Assembly: GCA_032718865.1 (NCBI GenBank)
Contig: JALUTQ010000024.1
Span: forward strand, 47,501 to 111,500
DNA length: 64,000 nucleotides
From: Tilletia caries
Lineage: Eukaryota; Basidiomycota; Exobasidiomycetes; Tilletiales; Tilletiaceae
Direction of reading: 5' to 3'
In this document: piece after piece, positions 45,284 through 55,729 of the stretch
Numbering within the stretch: the first letter of the stretch is position 1
Layout: each line of letters opens with the position of its first letter
Notes under the pieces: generated by a model
The model's database searches: none
What the model was told of the DNA's origin: nothing
Seen by the model: the letters and a program-made list of their open reading frames with translations, nothing else
Position numbers and translations under genes: made by a program

Positions 45284-45644
45284 GGTTACTTGCACAATCA
45301 ATCACCTCAGCTACCTCGGGAACCATCATTGAACGACCCTCGACGGGCCATCATCATCGACCCTTGAGCACGGCCAAAAGCAAGCCTCGTGCCTCTCCAC
45401 AGCGTCGCTTTTACCCCTACTTCATTTTATCTTCGTTTTGTATCCCAGCCACTGCACTTCACCCTCACCTTCACCTTCATCTACCCTAACCCCCTCCCCC
45501 CGCGCGATCCTAGGCAATAAGGAAATATGTCCTTCATCTCAATCTGAAAGTGTCGATGAGATCTCACTCGGAATAGCACGCCGGGCTCCAAGCGCTGTGG
45601 AAAGCTTCATGCTCTCCTTCGCAGACTATTTAAGAGACATCAGC
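45284..45644. other. Spacer between repeat element and kinase-like fragment
   Basis: CT-rich stretches (about 45460-45510) and short unbiased frames only. Confidence 0.35.
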
Positions 45645-45958
45645 TCAGCCAGCAAGAATATCAGCCGGAACGAGTACGTGATGAGTCGTATTGGTAGATA
45701 TCGCCTCGACAGGTCGATCAAAAGAGAGCGATCCCGATCCCATCTCCCTGGCGATCTCGTCAAGCAAGGGCCAATCCTGTAGGTGATACGAGCCCGACGC
45801 ACGAGATCCGGAACGTCAGTATAGGGATGCGTACCTGCTGATCTTCGTCTTCTTCTTCGTTTTCGTCGTCGCTGTCCTCGACCTCGACCTCAGGAACGTT
45901 GCCCTCTGTATGCATGCAGCTCCCCTGGCAGGCTGCACCTGCTGCATACAAGGATGCT
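45645..45958 (-). pseudogene. Kinase-like family fragment (copy 4, C-terminal end only)
   Basis: On the minus strand: a GNVPEVEVEDSDDENEEEDE acidic stretch, then TDVPDLVRRA, a frame change, then SYHLQDWPLLDEIAREMGSG and a tail ending at a TGA (45647-45645). This matches the C-terminal segment of copy 3 (acidic linker, TDVQDLARRCCSYHPQDRPL, EIVREMGSG), i.e. kinase subdomain XI. The catalytic part is missing. It is a truncated, frameshifted relic. Confidence 0.65.
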
Positions 45959-46464
45959 TTATATCAGACTTCAGAATTTCTGCCGCCGTCTCCAATTAGT
46001 TTCATCTTTCCCTTCACAGGATTACAAGTCGACGCAACCCCTCAATAGACGACTGTCGGGACTTCTTCGTGTCGTGTATATGGAACTCTTGCCAGTCTCG
46101 CCCTCTCGGGCAACGGACATGGACAGAACGTAGGTCCGGGATTACGAGTGTCTGCGCTCCATACAGAGTCTGCCTACATTTGAGCGCAATAAACAAATGC
46201 ACCAATCCCACCTGACAAGGTATACGACCCATGCGAGGCAGTGTCCACCAGGAAGTATTTCTATAGCTTCATTTTGTAAGATACTTGCTATCAGGCCTAC
46301 TGCCTACCGACTGACAAGTTTGAATACCTTTGATGCTATGATCACGAGTCCCTAGCTGCAGCGACAATACTCAAGACAAGAAGTGCTTGACATTCGGAAT
46401 GTAAGCGTGAGGGGCCATTTCTACTCGTAAGCAGACACCAAGGCCGTAACATGGGCGATGAGCG
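45959..46464. other. No gene seen
   Basis: Unbiased sequence without supported exons or repeats. Confidence 0.35.
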
Positions 46465-47011
46465 TTAGGAATAGATAGTGCAGAAGATGAAAGCGCCTTC
46501 ATGATGGGTGAGAGTTCGACGCATGTTCAGTTGGAGTCGCCGAAGTTCCAAGTCGTCGATGCGGCCCTTATTAATGCTACCACCTAGCTGCAAAAACGCA
46601 GTTTTGGTCAGGTGCAAGTCGTTGCATCCGAAGACAAAAACTCCGCAAACATCGACGACCGTAGCTGTGATGGTGTTGTCTCCGTGCGAGAGCTGCACTT
46701 CGGCTCCGCAGTGATGTTGGTTGCCCTGTTGAGGGAGAGATTCGGAAGCGGTCGGACTATTGTAAGGGTTCAGTGTTTGCAAATGGGAGCGGCAGTAAAC
46801 TCACCGAGTTGATGTAGCCGGGACTGATGCAAACTCCAAGAGTCGAATCATCGTACTTAGGTCTTATGTAGAGCCACAAGCTCCGGTGTCCGGCGCGATG
46901 TACGTGACTGTCTTAAATGTTCAGCCCAGACGCATGTGTCGCGCCAAGAAACTCGTCATTGATACTCACCAGGTAGCGAAGTGTGACGTTCGCGCGGCCT
47001 GACTGTGCCAT
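46465..47011 (-). pseudogene. Double-psi-beta-barrel (expansin/RlpA-like) gene, broken
   Basis: Predicted exons: 47011-46970 (MAQSGRANVTLRYL), about 46904-46804, and about 46734-46465. After the first intron the frame reads TVTYIAPDTGACGST, then meets TAA (46866-46864). Coding resumes one frame over with KYDDSTLGVCISPGYINS and, after the second intron, NQHHCGAEVQLSHGDNTITA, TVVDVCGVF, NDLHLTKTAFLQLGG and GRIDDLEL. The order Y-P-x-GACG, NxHCG, TVxVxDxC, DLxLxxxAF and GRI is that of small fungal DPBB proteins (RlpA-like/kiwellin-like fold), usually secreted. No signal peptide is seen at this start. The stop plus frame change imply a pseudogene, unless the exon borders are wrong. Confidence 0.5.
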
Positions 47012-47883
47012 TGCTGAGCTCCGTTTAATCTCATTGGGAATTATCTTCTCCTCCTCTCTCCTCTTATTAGCAGAAGGGTAAACACAACTTCATGACCGCT
47101 TATCCCTCCTCACTCCCTCGTAATGACTGCCTCTCGAGTCTTGATTGTTGATCGTTGATCTTTCCTGAGCATGCGCGAACGTTTTTCGTAGAGTTGACCC
47201 TGATTCGAACTGGCGCAGATACAAGGCGCCGAAATTTCTCAGGGGCAATGCCAAAGCGTTCCTGCGTGCGAAATTGCCAAATGAATGCTTTGCTCAGGAA
47301 GTTCGTAAAATGTCTAATAGCTTCAATATACATACGATATCACGCCGTGGATCTCAAGTTGTGATTGCATCGTGATGCGTGATGGTCACTTACTTCTGGC
47401 CGGCTATGTACAGCGTACAGCACGAACAAGGAAAACGACATTCTTTATGTGCCACTTGTGAGCTGTGAGAGAGAGAACGCTTATCATTCACCTCACTGTC
47501 TTATCCCTCTGACTCATGCACTAGTAGATACGAAGGCATGACGCAACCTACCGTGAGCGGTGCCAGCAAGAACGTGCCAAGTTCCCTTTGTTCTGCGTGC
47601 ACAGCTAACGCTTTGATTTTCCGTTCGTTTTCCGATGACTGCCAGCTCGAAGTCACGTACATCGCAGCGCCCACCACGTCCGTCACCGACCAACACCTTC
47701 GTTCCTTCCAGAACGATGTAGCTCCACTCCGCATCCTCCAGAGTCCAGAGCTCGTCGCTCATCACCATCAACGCATCAGCTATCCGACCAAAGATCCAAC
47801 CCCAACCCCAAGAACGTTCGCCACGTCGCAGTGCTGATTCGCCGACAGGAATCCATTCAGAAGCCTTGAACAGCTGATTCATC
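47012..47883. other. Spacer, no gene seen
   Basis: Lies between the DPBB remnant and kinase-like copy 1. The short frames show no codon bias. Confidence 0.35.
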
Positions 47884-49632
47884 ATGACTTCAGAATCCAA
47901 CGAGATGGTGAGTCGATGTTTCATGTCCAACGAAGATTCGAATAACGCCATCCATGATTGACATTGACCGACGACTTATTTCCACACAGCGCGAATTGGT
48001 CCCTGGTCATCCGGAGTGTAGACTGATGTCGCACGTCCTCAACCGTCCGGAGAAGGTGAACGCTTTCACGATCAGCCTACTGCGCTGCGTCGTCCAAGTT
48101 GTCATTGCGCGTCTGGCAGCTGACAGTCTCGATCGAGCCTCCACCGAGGAAGGCGAGGATGCTACCACGGCAGACGCCCCAAGCCCAAACCACAGCCCGC
48201 GCTTTGAGACCAGTCTGTACGACACGTTGGAGAAGTGGTGAGGCCCAGGTGTTTATTGGGAGCGTCTGGAACTGGAAGAGATGGAGCGTCCTGCGGAGTT
48301 CTTCGACATGGAGAAGAAGGCTCACCGACTCATCTACGAGCTTATCATCAAGAAAGTACTCGCCAGTACGCACTTTTTACACGGCGCCCAGATCTGGGAT
48401 CGACTTCAGACCAGCTCGGGGACCGGAGAGGTGGAAGGCATCATCGACGGAGATCTCCTTGGCGACATGCTCCTCCCTCGACTTCACTCCCTCAAGGCCG
48501 ACGAATACAGCTCGATCCCGCGTCTCAGCCTCGGCAGCTTGACCTACATCGACATGTACAGGTTCGGAATCTGGAAGGCGACCTCGAGTGGCCGTCGAAC
48601 ATTTCGTTTGACCGTTCTCGTCCCGGACACGCTATTTTCAAGAGTATAGTCATGTCCGACGACATCTATCAATGGGATCCAGTTGGACTGAACGCATTGC
48701 AGAAGATGGTGCGCGAAGCTACCACTCTCCTCACTATTCTGCCGCATCCTCGGATCGGACTGCCCCTCGCCATTGTGGTTCTCGAGCAAGACCGTCAAGA
48801 AGGCAAGCTGGTGGGATGGATCCTGCCAAAGTACGCCGGAGCACCCTGGGAGTTCCGGCACCAGTTCGACTACAGCTGGGCTGTTCCTTTCGTCCAGGAC
48901 CTCGCAGAGTCACTTAGCCACTGCCACCGCGCTGGCGTGTATCACGGCGATATTTCCGAGGAGAACGTTCTGCTCACAGAGGTGCCTCCTAACTGTCGCG
49001 CCGTCCTCATCGACTTCGAAAGGCCTTCGAAGTTCGTGGAAAAGTTCGATACGCTTCCACCGGAGGTCCAAGGGAGCTGGGGCATTACGCTTCGGAGCAG
49101 CACGTTGGTGTACCAAGAGGTGGCCCCAGGTCATCGCGTTGATCGAAGTTCATCGATCCTGACAGATCTTGCTGTCTTACCCGAGGCTCTGGAGCGCCTG
49201 GAAGTGTTTGGCTTCGGATGAGCGGCTCCTTATTTTCTGCACATCAATCTGGAGCATCCTTGGGAGGAGCAGAGGGAAGCGACTTCATCTGCTGGCGGAA
49301 CAACAGATCATCCGGCAGACAACCGTCCTGAAGACGCCAAATCAGACGACGAAGAGGCCGATGAAGCGGCCAAAGACGAGGACGCTGGTGACGAGAAGCG
49401 GAAGCAGGCTCTTGCGGACGTACAAGCTCTGCTTCGTCGGTGCTGCTCCTACCGCCCGCAGGACCGGCCCTTGTTTGACGAGATCGTTCGGGAGATGGGA
49501 TCCGGAACGTTCCCGTATGCTCGGACGTTCGAACCGATCTCAATCTCACCAAGACGACCTCGGACAGCGCGGCCTGAAGGCATCCGCCTCCTTCTCAACC
49601 TTCCTCTTCCGTTATATTGTGATTCGCTCTGA
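47884..49632 (+). pseudogene. Protein-kinase-like gene, copy 1 (inactivated)
   Basis: A short first exon (47884-47907, MTSESNEM) and an intron with GTGAGT and CACACAG borders are followed by the body from 47990. The N-terminal part (RELVPGHPECRLMSHVLNRP) runs to a premature TGA at 48239-48241 where copy 3 has Trp. The kinase fold follows: IFKSIVM (lysine), REATTL, LVGWILPKYAG (hinge), HCHRAGVYHGDISEENVLL (catalytic loop, HGD instead of HRD) and AVLIDFE (DFE instead of DFG). Then comes an acidic linker and RRCCSYRPQDRPLFDEIVRE (subdomain XI). Further lesions are a 1-bp loss near 48577 (after FGIWK) and TGA after FGFG (49219-49221). It is the only copy on the plus strand. Confidence 0.8.
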
Positions 49633-50371
49633 TGTTCGGCAGGTCCCGAAGTTATTCTCTACCATACTACGAAGTTTTTTGGCCTTGCCGAAATAAACGT
49701 TTGAGCTTAATCAATTGGTTCAGGGTCATATGGGATTCAACTTTCAGTTGCAGAACACAAGTGTGAAATCCTCCCTGACCTGCCCCTGAGTTCCCTGCCG
49801 CCCAACCCTTGCGTCCTGCTCTTCCGTGTCCCGTGTCCTGCGCCCGCGACAGCCCACAGTACTACTTCCAACATCGTCCCTGCGTGATGGTTGTGGAGCA
49901 AAGTTAAGTGTCAGTTCTTCGTCCGTGTTACACGCATGTCGAGAGAGGAGGAGCCTACTCACCGGCCACCGCTGCGGCATTAGGAAACTATGCGAGCGTG
50001 AAAACGCTGTGAGCAAGGGATGGTGCGGCTGAGGAAAATTAACAAAGAATTCCGTAAGAGCAAAGGGAAAGGAACGGAGAGAAGCGTCAGTGATTGTTAG
50101 AGTAGAAACGAGGTCAGCAAGCTCCAGCCTCCACGACAGGCTACAGGGGCAGCGAGGCACAAAGGATCAGACCGCCTGTACCGGAGTCTTTGGGTAATGC
50201 ACTGCTTGATGCTGAAGGGATAAAGTAGGAGTGATGAGAGAGAGAGAGAGCTTGGGTGGTGCAAGAATTGGGGAGGAGCGGGAGAAGGACGAGCTGGGAC
50301 GAACACGATGCAAACGAGGAGAGAAATAGTCAGCTGAGCGCATGCGACCTCGTCAGAAATGCGGAGTAAGA
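49633..50371. other. Spacer between inverted kinase-like copies
   Basis: Holds the 3' flanks of copy 1 (+) and copy 2 (-), which face each other. An AG-rich stretch lies at about 50228-50252. No gene is supported. Confidence 0.35.
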
Positions 50372-51945
50372 CTACTGCGTGGTCAGATGGGTATAAAGGT
50401 CAGCGGGGGACGGCGGGCGAGTGGTGGCGTCACCAGCGTCCTCATCCTCGGCCGCTTCATCGGCCGCTTCATCGGCCTCTTCGTCGTCTGATTTGGCGTC
50501 CTCAGGACGGTCGTCTGCCGGATGATCTGTTGTTCCGCCAGCAGATGAAGTCGCTTCCCTCTGCTCCTCCCAAGGATGCTCCAGATCGATGTGCAGAGAA
50601 TAAGCAGCCGCTAATCCGAAGCCAAAAACTTCCAGCCGCTCCAAAGCCTCGGGTATGGCAGCAAGATCTGTCAGAATCGACGAGCTTCAATCAACGCGAT
50701 GACCTGGGGCCACCTCTTGGTACACCAACGTGCCGTCCCGAAGCGCAATGTCCCAGCTCCCCTGGACCTCCGGTGGAAGCGTATCGAACTTTGCCACGAA
50801 CTTCGAAGACCTTTCGAAGTCGATGAGGACGGCGCGACAGTTAGGAGGCGCCTCTGTGAGCAGAACGTTGTCCTCGGAAATATCGCCGTGATACACGCCG
50901 GCGCGGTGGCAGTGGCTAAGTGCGTCTGCGAGGTCCTGGACGAAAGGTACAGCCCAGCTGTAGTCGAACTGGTGCTGGAACTCCCAGGGTGCTCCGGCAT
51001 ACTTTGGCATGATCCATCCCACCAGCTTGTCGTCTTGACGGTTTTGTTCGAGAACCACAATGGCGAGGGGCAGTCCGATTCGAGGATGCGGCGGAATTTT
51101 GAGGAGAGTGGTAGCTTCGCGCACCATCTTCTCCAATGCGTTCAGTCCAACTGGATCCCATTGATATATGTCGTCGGACATGACTATACTCTTGAAGATA
51201 GCGTGTCCGGGACGAGAACGGTCAAACGAAGTATTCGACGGCCACTCGAGGTCGACTTTCCAGATTCCGAACCTGTACATGTCCACGTAGGTCAAGGTGT
51301 CGAGGCTGAGACGCGGGATCGAGCTGTATTCGTCGGTCTTGAGGGAGGGAATTCGAGGGAGGAGCATGTCGCCGAGGAGATCTCCGTCGATGATGCCTTC
51401 CATCTCTCCGGTCTCCGAGCTGGCCTGAAGTCGAGCCCAGATCTGGCCTCATGAATGAAAACTGCGGGTCGGCGAGTACTTTCTTGATGATAAGCTCGTA
51501 GATGAGTCGGTGAGCCTTCTTCTCCATGTCGAAGAACTCCGCAGGACGCTCCATCTCTTCCAGTTCCAGACGCTCCCAATAAACACCTGGGCCTCACCAC
51601 TTCTCCAACGTGTCGTACAGACTGGTTTCAAAGCGCGGGCTGTGGTTCGGACCTGAGGCACCTGCCGTGGTAGCATCCTCGCCTTTCTCGGTGGAGGCTC
51701 GATCGAGGCTGTCAGCTGCCAAACGCGGAATGACGACTTGGACGACGCAGCGCAGTAGGCTGATCGTGAAAGCGTTCACCTTCTCCGGACGGTTGAGGAC
51801 GTGGCGACGTGCGACATCAGTCTACACTCCGGATGACCAGGGATCAAATTGCGCTGTGTTTGAAGTTGACTAACATGTCAATCATGAATGGCGCTCCAGC
51901 TTTCGCAGACCACAGACTCACCATGTCGTCTTTTTCCTGGGACAT
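50372..51945 (-). pseudogene. Protein-kinase-like gene, copy 2 (inactivated)
   Basis: Inverted relative to copy 1 and its closest relative. Exon 1 starts at 51945 (MSQEKDDM) and the intron position is the same. Lesions: an 8-bp insertion at about 51800-51812, the same TGG-to-TGA stop as copy 1 (51596-51594), and a 1-bp shift near 51465. Downstream the frame is open for 238 residues and keeps the kinase core: IWKVDLEWPSN, IFKSIVMSDDIY, REATTLLKIPPHP, LVGWIMPKYAGAPWEF, HCHRAGVYHGDISEDNVLL and AVLIDFERSSKF. The C-terminus diverges from copy 1 after the acidic linker and lacks subdomain XI, ending in PSPADLYTHLTTQ. Confidence 0.8.
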
Positions 51946-52834
51946 GTTGGGTCGGCCACTTGAAGGTATTGGTTGAGTTGAGACAGAAGTCAGAACGAGA
52001 TTCACGACGTGGTGAACGTTTTTGGATCGGTCTTGGCCGGCTGGTGAAGGTGATCGGCTGTGAAGAATCTTGCCTGAAGGCGGAATCTTGAGCGTGAGGC
52101 CAAAACGATATTTCCACCCTTTTGTAGTGCACGAACTATGACTCACTCTGTGCGCACCCTGCTGATCGTCGAGCGGCGGCGAGAGAACAAAGGGATCGTT
52201 GCGATTCTTGAGACACTGTGAAGTATGAACGTAACACAGGAAATCGTACAAACAAACAAAACGTTCTCTCGCGCTCTCCTAAGCATGGAACAAAGGGAGT
52301 ACAACGTACCCGCGGACTCAGATCGGGTCATGGTCACATCGAGTCATCCTCAGCTCTTGTCAAGACACGCGACCGTTCGCTGGATTCTCAAACCTCAAGT
52401 GACAGAATGTACCTGGCTCTCAATCGGATCGACTGCCTCACTGACGGCGGCCATGCAACGCATCGAGATACGAGACCTTTTGAAGCATGTCGGGCAACGA
52501 AGGCAGGGAATAGCTGTGTTGAAAGCGACATGGAGGAGGTGTTGCTTACACAGCGGACTGAACGAACGGAGTAAAATTGGAACCATGAAGACGGGCTGTC
52601 GGCAAAGCTGATTAAGGAAACGATGGGAAAAGGGAACAGAACACTTGTATATGGGGAAGACATGTGGAAGAAGGGAATTATCAAGCGTCGTGAACCAGCG
52701 AAGAGCCAAGAAGCTGAGAGGGAAAAAGAGGCCAGGTTGGAGTCCAGAAGTCAATCGAAGCCGTTGCCGTCGTCTCTATTGTTTTCATCAACATCTTATC
52801 GGGGACAAAGTCCGTCAGGTCACGTCGGAGCACA
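51946..52834. repeat. 5' flank of copy 2, paralogous to the flank of copy 3
   Basis: Non-coding. Its distal part (about 52620-52834) aligns with the 3' flank of the CorA gene (55390-55729): a purine-rich stretch, CCGTTGCCGTCG-type repeats and GGGGACAAA/GGGGACGAA. This shows that the duplicated unit ran from the kinase copy into the CorA gene. Confidence 0.55.
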
Positions 52835-52957
52835 TCAGCGCTGGAGATACCGGACCGTCGCATAGTAGCCGCTAATGGCAAGGAACGCAAGAACCGCACA
52901 GATTCCCGCAAACCAGTGCTGGTTCTCGACGCCTTGGTCAGGCACATTGACGTTCAT
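52835..52957 (-). pseudogene. Duplicated last exon of the CorA magnesium transporter
   Basis: Starts after a CAG acceptor with MNVNVPDQGVENQHWFAGI and ends YYATVRYLQR followed by TGA (52837-52835). Nearly the same sequence forms the last exon of the intact gene at 55855-55730 (MNVNVPGQGVENLHWFAGI, YYATIRYLQRS). It keeps the N of the GMN signature and the second membrane helix, but no upstream exons lie nearby, so it is an exon relic carried by segmental duplication. Confidence 0.85.
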
Positions 52958-53057
52958 CTGTTAAGGCGAAGGATCAGTGCAGGAGTCAGGGACACATTCT
53001 GTGTTGGACTGACTGCAGAGTAAACAGCAACGGCCATAGAGTGCTAAAGCCAGAAAT

Positions 53058-54711
53058 TCAGATCGCCCTGACGGAGGTCGTATTGACAGAAGCCGCTTCA
53101 ACAGGCCGACCAAACAAAAACGATCCTGATCCCATCTCCCGGACAATCTCTTCAAACAAAGGCCGATCCTGCGGGTGATACGAGCAGCATCGACGCGCGA
53201 GGTCTTGCACATCTGTATGAACAGTTTTCTGCTCGTCGTCGTTGTCGCTCTCCCTGTCGCTGTCTTCGTCGTAACTGTCCTCGTCCTCGGCTTCGTCATC
53301 GTCTTAGTCTTCAGCAGCGTTGCCTTCCACATGCACGCTAGCTCCATCAACAGGTCCGAGACGGAAGCCCAGAATCTGTGAAACCGCCATTCCGAATGTG
53401 TAGATGTCTATGCGCTACAGAGCCTCGGGCATGGTGGCCAATTCCTCTATGATCGAGTCCATTCGGCTGACGCGCCGACATGCCGGGACCTCTTCGTACA
53501 CCAAATCACCTTCCAGAAAGCTGATGTCCCAATGCCCCCGCACCTCCGGCGGACGCGACTTGTACTTGCGCGTATACGAAAGTATGCGTTCGAAGTCGAT
53601 CAGAACGGCGCGGCAGTGGGGAGGCTGTTCTTGAGGAGGACGTTGTCCACGGCGATGTCGCCATGATACACGCCAGCCCGGTGACAGTGGCGGAGCGCTT
53701 CTGCTGCATCTTGCACTAATGGTATAGCCCATCCGAGATCGTACCGATCCCAGAACGCCCATATACTTCCCGCGTATTTCGGCATGATCCATCCAACCAG
53801 AGTGTCGGCCTGTCCGTCCTGCTTGAGGACCACGATGGCGAGCGGCTGAACGATTTGTGGATGCGGCGGGATTTTAAGAAGCGTGGTGATCTCGCTGACC
53901 ATCCTCTTCCAGCATTTCAGTGCAGTTGCTTCCGGTGGAAAGATGTCGGCTGGCACAGCCACGCTCTTGAAAATCGCGTGCTTGGGAGTGGGACGGTCGT
54001 ATGCGTGCTTTGATGGCCAGTCGATATCGACTTTCCAGACTCCGAGCTTGTAAATACCCGTGTAGGCCAAGCTGCCGAGCTCGAGATGAGGGACCGAGCT
54101 GTATTCTTCTGGTTTGAGAGAAGGAACCCGAGGCATGAGCATGTCTCCGAGCAGATCACCATCGATGATGGCCTCCACCTTCCCATTCTCCGTGTTGGTC
54201 TGAAGTCGAGCCCAGATCTGGGCGCCGTCCAGAGACCGCGCGCTGGCGAGCAGTTTCTTGATGACAAGCTATTAGATCAGCCGGCGAGCTTTCTGCTCCA
54301 TGCCGAAGAAAGCCGTGTTACGCTCCATCTCATCCACACGCAGACGTTCGCGCACAATACCTGGGCCCCACCACCTGTCCATTGCGTCGTATAGGATCGT
54401 CTCGAAGCAGGGGCTGTCCTCCGAGGTTGCAAGAGTAGTCTTCGTGGCAGTCTTACCTCGTTCCGTGGAGTCTTGATCGAGGCCGCCAGCCGCCAGTCGG
54501 GGAATGATCACATGGACAACGCACCGCAACACAGCGACCGTGAAGGTGTTGGTCTTCTCCGGACGATTGAGGACATGGGACAGGAGTCTACACTCCGGCT
54601 GCCCAGGGATCAACTCCCGCTGTGTTTGGGAGTAATCCGTCTGTCAGTTTCGCATGGCACTACAATCCTGGCATATCACTGACTCACTATGTCGTCGTTT
54701 TCTGGGGCCAT
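53058..54711 (-). pseudogene. Protein-kinase-like gene, copy 3 (inactivated, most complete)
   Basis: Exon 1 starts at 54711 (MAPENDDI) with the shared intron. This copy keeps Trp-Trp where copies 1 and 2 have the stop. It has its own lesions: tandem TAA-TAG after RRLI (about 54272), a 1-bp shift before the DFE segment (about 53612-53620), and TAG after MPEAL (about 53417). The kinase core is present: IFKSVAVPADIF, TTLLKIPPHPQIV, LVGWIMPKYAG, HCHRAGVYHGDIAVDNVLL and AVLIDFERI. Subdomain IX follows (RIDIYTFGMAVSQILGFRLG), then an acidic linker and subdomain XI (ARRCCSYHPQDRPLFEEIVR). Its completeness shows what copies 1, 2 and 4 have lost. Confidence 0.8.
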
Positions 54712-55729
54712 AATGAGCCAGCCTTGTTACCGATGCTGTATTCCTATCGGCGAATGTGCGTTGCTGCGTGTCGAACGTTACTGAGTTGGCCACCGAATCG
54801 CTCTCCTGAAGACAGCTGATGACGCCTGGAGAGCAAATTCTTCGTCCGGGCGAGGACGACGGTGCCAGGTATGTGGCAGAAGGCATGATGGACGCTGTGA
54901 TTGACCTGGTGATGGGGTAACGATCTATGGCAGCAAAGGGAATCAGACAGCATTAGCCGTGATAAAGGGATGTCGGTAGCGGCAGTCAAAGAGCGGGTTG
55001 TCTTACCCTCGTATCACATCGCTCAAAGAGAAAGACAAGACAGTCGACCATCCCTCAAGTGGCACAATGACGTTCGCCATTTTGTATGTTTGCGGTACAA
55101 GCGGTCGCCTTTACCAGTCCGTGCTCCCGCTGTATCCCCCACAACTGACTGGCCACAGCAAACGTCCACCGCCGACGCTCATTGTATGTATTCTGCTCGT
55201 CGTGGTATGGTGGTCCCCTTCCAATCCCGTGCCACCAGCAGGTATACAAAGCGGACGGCCCGGATGAGTAACGCTCTCAACGCATTTTGGAACGTTTTTC
55301 ATGATGACCTCCACACGTTCTCAGACGCCAAGCAGTATTCGAAGCTCTTTCCAACACGATTGGGTAAAACAAGTCGGGACAGATGTACTTACTTACACAG
55401 CAGGCAGAGAGTAGACAGAGACTGAAGGAGAATACTGAACGAGAAGACCGGGGCCATGACAGAATAGGGATGGGAGGAAAAAAAAAACGTGTATGAGGCC
55501 AGACGTGCCGGAGAAGAAATTATGAGCGTCGTGCGAGACTTGGAGCTTGAATGGAAATTTTGGGAAAAGGGAGCAAGGTACCAGGTCCAGGAAAAAAAGT
55601 CGGAAGCGATCAAAAAAGTCGTCGCCGTCGTAGTCGTCTCTATTGCGTGTCGTTGCCGTTGCCGTCGCCGTCGCCGTTTGTTGGGGGACGAAACTCATGA
55701 TATGCCCATCGGGTCCCGTGCAGAGCGCT
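54712..55729. repeat. 5' flank of copy 3 and 3' flank of the CorA gene
   Basis: Non-coding. About 54770-55080 recurs in diverged form at 34640-34970, and 55390-55729 recurs at about 52620-52834. A (CCGTTG/CCGTCG) run lies at about 55640-55680. Confidence 0.55.

Noticed and set aside
47195..47225. Possible tRNA T-arm (ATTCGAACTGG)
   Set aside because: No matching acceptor stem, anticodon arm or A-box could be folded around it. No tRNA or rRNA gene was found in the window.
52225..52611. 128-codon plus-strand frame
   Set aside because: It lies in the duplicated flank of kinase copy 2, without codon bias or a counterpart in the flank of copy 3.
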